Below, piece by piece: positions 51,039-52,401 of a DNA stretch of 52,401 nucleotides. The notes beneath the pieces were generated by a model. It was given only the letters and a program-made list of their open reading frames with translations. It ran no database searches and was not told the DNA's origin. The DNA lies in contig CAYQBA010000005.1 in NCBI GenBank assembly GCA_964415605.1, forward strand, positions 1 to 52,401, given 5' to 3'. Numbering within the stretch: position 1 is the stretch's first letter; every line of letters begins with the position of its first letter. Source of the DNA: UCB3 sp964415605 (GTDB lineage Bacteria > Chloroflexota > Anaerolineae > Epilineales > Epilineaceae). The position numbers and the translations under genes are program-made.

Positions 51039-52401
51039 ATGCCCTTCGCTTCCCCGCTGGCTTCGGTCCCGGCGCGCTGGCTCCGGCGGGCCGGCGCGGC
51101 GCTGGCCATCCTCGGCGCCGCCGGCGCCGCGCTGGCATGGCTGCCGGCCGCCTCGCGCGAAGCGGCGCCGCTCGCGGCGGCCGGCGCGGACGCCCGGATC
51201 GCGGTGATGGTCCACGGGTATCAGGGCCTCGTGCCGTGGGGCCGCGGCTATCGCTGCACCGACGGGCTGGTGGGGATCGACGAGCCGGCGCCCCCCGACG
51301 GCCGCTCGCCGCGGGCCGCCGGCGAGCTCGTGCGCCTGGCGAACCGGCTCGAGCAGGCCGGCTACGACGTGTACTTCGCGCGCTGGACCACCGGCGGGGC
51401 CCAGACCATCGGGCTGGCCGACGCCGCGGGCTGCCTGGCCACGCAGATCGCCGAGGCGCGGCGGCGGACGGCGGCCCGCACCGGCAAGCCGGCGCCGCCG
51501 GTCACGCTGGTGGGCCACAGCATGGGAGGGCTGGTCAGCCGGGCGTACGTCGAGGGCGGCGCTTTCGCGGCCCGCGCCGACGTGTCAGACATCGTCACGT
51601 TCGGCTCGCCGCACCTCGGGGTCGCGGCGGATGTGCTCCTGCGCCTGCTGGCGCTGCTCAACCCGTCGGCGCTCGTGCGCGGCGGCCTGCCGTGCACGGC
51701 GAGCCCCGGGACGTGCGAGCTCTCGTACGAGGCCATGGCGGCGTTCAACCGGAGCCACGTCCGCCCGGCCGGGGTCGGCTACGACGTGGTCGCGGGCGAC
51801 AAGGCCATCATCCCGCCGAGCTGGTTCGTGCCGGGCGCCGACGACGGCGTGGTCGAGGCCCGCAGTGCCGTCGGGCTCGACGTGCCGCGCTGGCAGGTCA
51901 ACGACGCCCACACCGCGCTCACCAGCCTGGTGGTGGACCATTACGCGGTCAGCGACGACAGCGCCCGCTGCCTCGAGATCGCCCTCGATCTCGGTCCGGG
52001 GGCGCGCGGCACGTGCCAGCGCGTCACGCGCCCGGTCGGGACGTTCGGGGCGCCGGGTGGCGGGCCGGATCCAGAAGCCGCCGCGCTCGCGGCCGCCGAT
52101 GCGGGGGCCGACGTCGACCCCGGCCTCGCTCCGGGCGGCGCGTCGCCGGACCCGGTCGGCGGCCCGATGTCCCCGGTGACCGTGCTCGAGCTGGGGCCGG
52201 GCGACGTGCGGTCGGTGCCGCTCGTCGTCGATGGGCACGGCGCGGACATTGCCGTCGGCTGGGCGGGCGGCGCGGTCGACGTGGTGCTCCAGCTGCCCGA
52301 CGGGCAGGTGGTCGGCGGCCCGGGGGCCGGCGCGCTGCTGCCGGGGAGCCGGCACCGCGCCTTCGCCCAGTGCGCCCAATACAAGCGCACCGGTATTACT
52401 G
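51039..52401 (+). CDS. Secreted lipase-like alpha/beta hydrolase (cut by right edge)
   Basis: At least 454 codons, open at the window end. The ATG at 51039 has AGGAG (51028-51032) overlapping the permease stop. A basic, Ala-rich hydrophobic N-terminus is a signal peptide or anchor. The hydrolase domain starts RIAVMVHGYQGL; the nucleophile is Ser in LVGHSMGGLVSRAY, with FGSPHLGV soon after, as in PGAP1/LipA-type triacylglycerol lipases. The probable acid is Asp in PGADDGVVE and the His is in NDAHTAL or DHYAVS. Beyond residue 330 a Gly/Pro/Asp-rich linker leads into a beta domain cut by the edge. Substrate unknown; extracellular ester hydrolysis is likely. Confidence 0.85.
   Translation, partial: MPFASPLASVPARWLRRAGAALAILGAAGAALAWLPAASREAAPLAAAGADARIAVMVHGYQGLVPWGRGYRCTDGLVGIDEPAPPDGRSPRAAGELVRLANRLEQAGYDVYFARWTTGGAQTIGLADAAGCLATQIAEARRRTAARTGKPAPPVTLVGHSMGGLVSRAYVEGGAFAARADVSDIVTFGSPHLGVAADVLLRLLALLNPSALVRGGLPCTASPGTCELSYEAMAAFNRSHVRPAGVGYDVVAGDKAIIPPSWFVPGADDGVVEARSAVGLDVPRWQVNDAHTALTSLVVDHYAVSDDSARCLEIALDLGPGARGTCQRVTRPVGTFGAPGGGPDPEAAALAAADAGADVDPGLAPGGASPDPVGGPMSPVTVLELGPGDVRSVPLVVDGHGADIAVGWAGGAVDVVLQLPDGQVVGGPGAGALLPGSRHRAFAQCAQYKRTGIT

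Noticed and set aside
49896..51518. A 540-codon minus-strand frame
   Set aside because: Antisense to the permease and lipase genes; His/Asp/Arg-rich with no family features.
1..52401. tRNA or rRNA genes
   Set aside because: No cloverleaf with a GTTCRANYC arm or rRNA core segment was noticed by eye on either strand; a tRNAscan-SE run would settle this.

Overview
The window is high-GC DNA (mostly near 70% G+C by eye) from a free-living bacterium. It most resembles a Chloroflexota (Anaerolineae/Caldilineae-type) genome bin. That assignment is an inference from the mix of families: large STAND regulators with BTAD or TPR parts, a NACHT-FGE protein with a Chloroflexota-style N-terminus, Uma2 and DUF433/DUF5615 genes, a YabE-like G5/3D gene overlapping rsmA, and many secreted proteins with Thr/Pro-rich stalks and a hydrophobic 'LP' tail. 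One 100-N scaffold gap (26895-26994) and two 10-N gaps (34937-34946, 35468-35477) show this is a draft assembly. Both edges cut genes.

Layout. 1-2756 (minus): tightly coupled radical SAM - UbiA - multipass membrane protein operon, with a 205-bp MITE-like element (19-bp terminal inverted repeats, 9-bp target duplication) inserted just upstream. 3228-7744 (plus): an isoprenylcysteine-methyltransferase-like gene under a DtxR/MntR-like palindrome, a cupredoxin lipoprotein, and a beta-propeller/di-haem cytochrome c with a Thr/Pro stalk. 8142-11408 (minus): a NACHT NTPase fused to a formylglycine-generating-enzyme-like domain. 11586-21633: secreted proteins, namely a V8-like protease, a beta-helix/gingipain-type C25 protease, a second large beta-helix protein and a small exported protein; the beta-helix DNA is visibly AT-richer than its surroundings. 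21782-24140: a debris zone with two pseudogene fragments, a DUF433/DUF5615 toxin-antitoxin pair and a Uma2 nuclease. 24303-31670: an OGT-like glycosyltransferase, a gapped secreted seven-repeat propeller protein, a TIGR03032 protein and a lipoprotein hydrolase. 31698-34652 (minus): housekeeping island rsmA - yabE-like - SRP RNA.

34761-47497 is the most unusual part. Three large STAND-type proteins (two BTAD regulators and one degenerate CHAT-STAND-TPR protein) alternate with three small exported proteins, two of them Cys-rich. Two loci here carry the same promoter block followed by the same compensatorily paired hairpin RNA (34761-34936 and 43010-43192). Two other promoters share a different 23-position block (35327-35349 and 40939-40961). 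Together this looks like a regulator/exported-effector cluster with a new candidate structured RNA.

47490-52401 returns to ordinary genes: rfbC, an HtrA-like protease lipoprotein, an AI-2E/PerM family permease and a lipase-like hydrolase cut by the right edge. No tRNA, rRNA, CRISPR array or complete insertion sequence was recognised.
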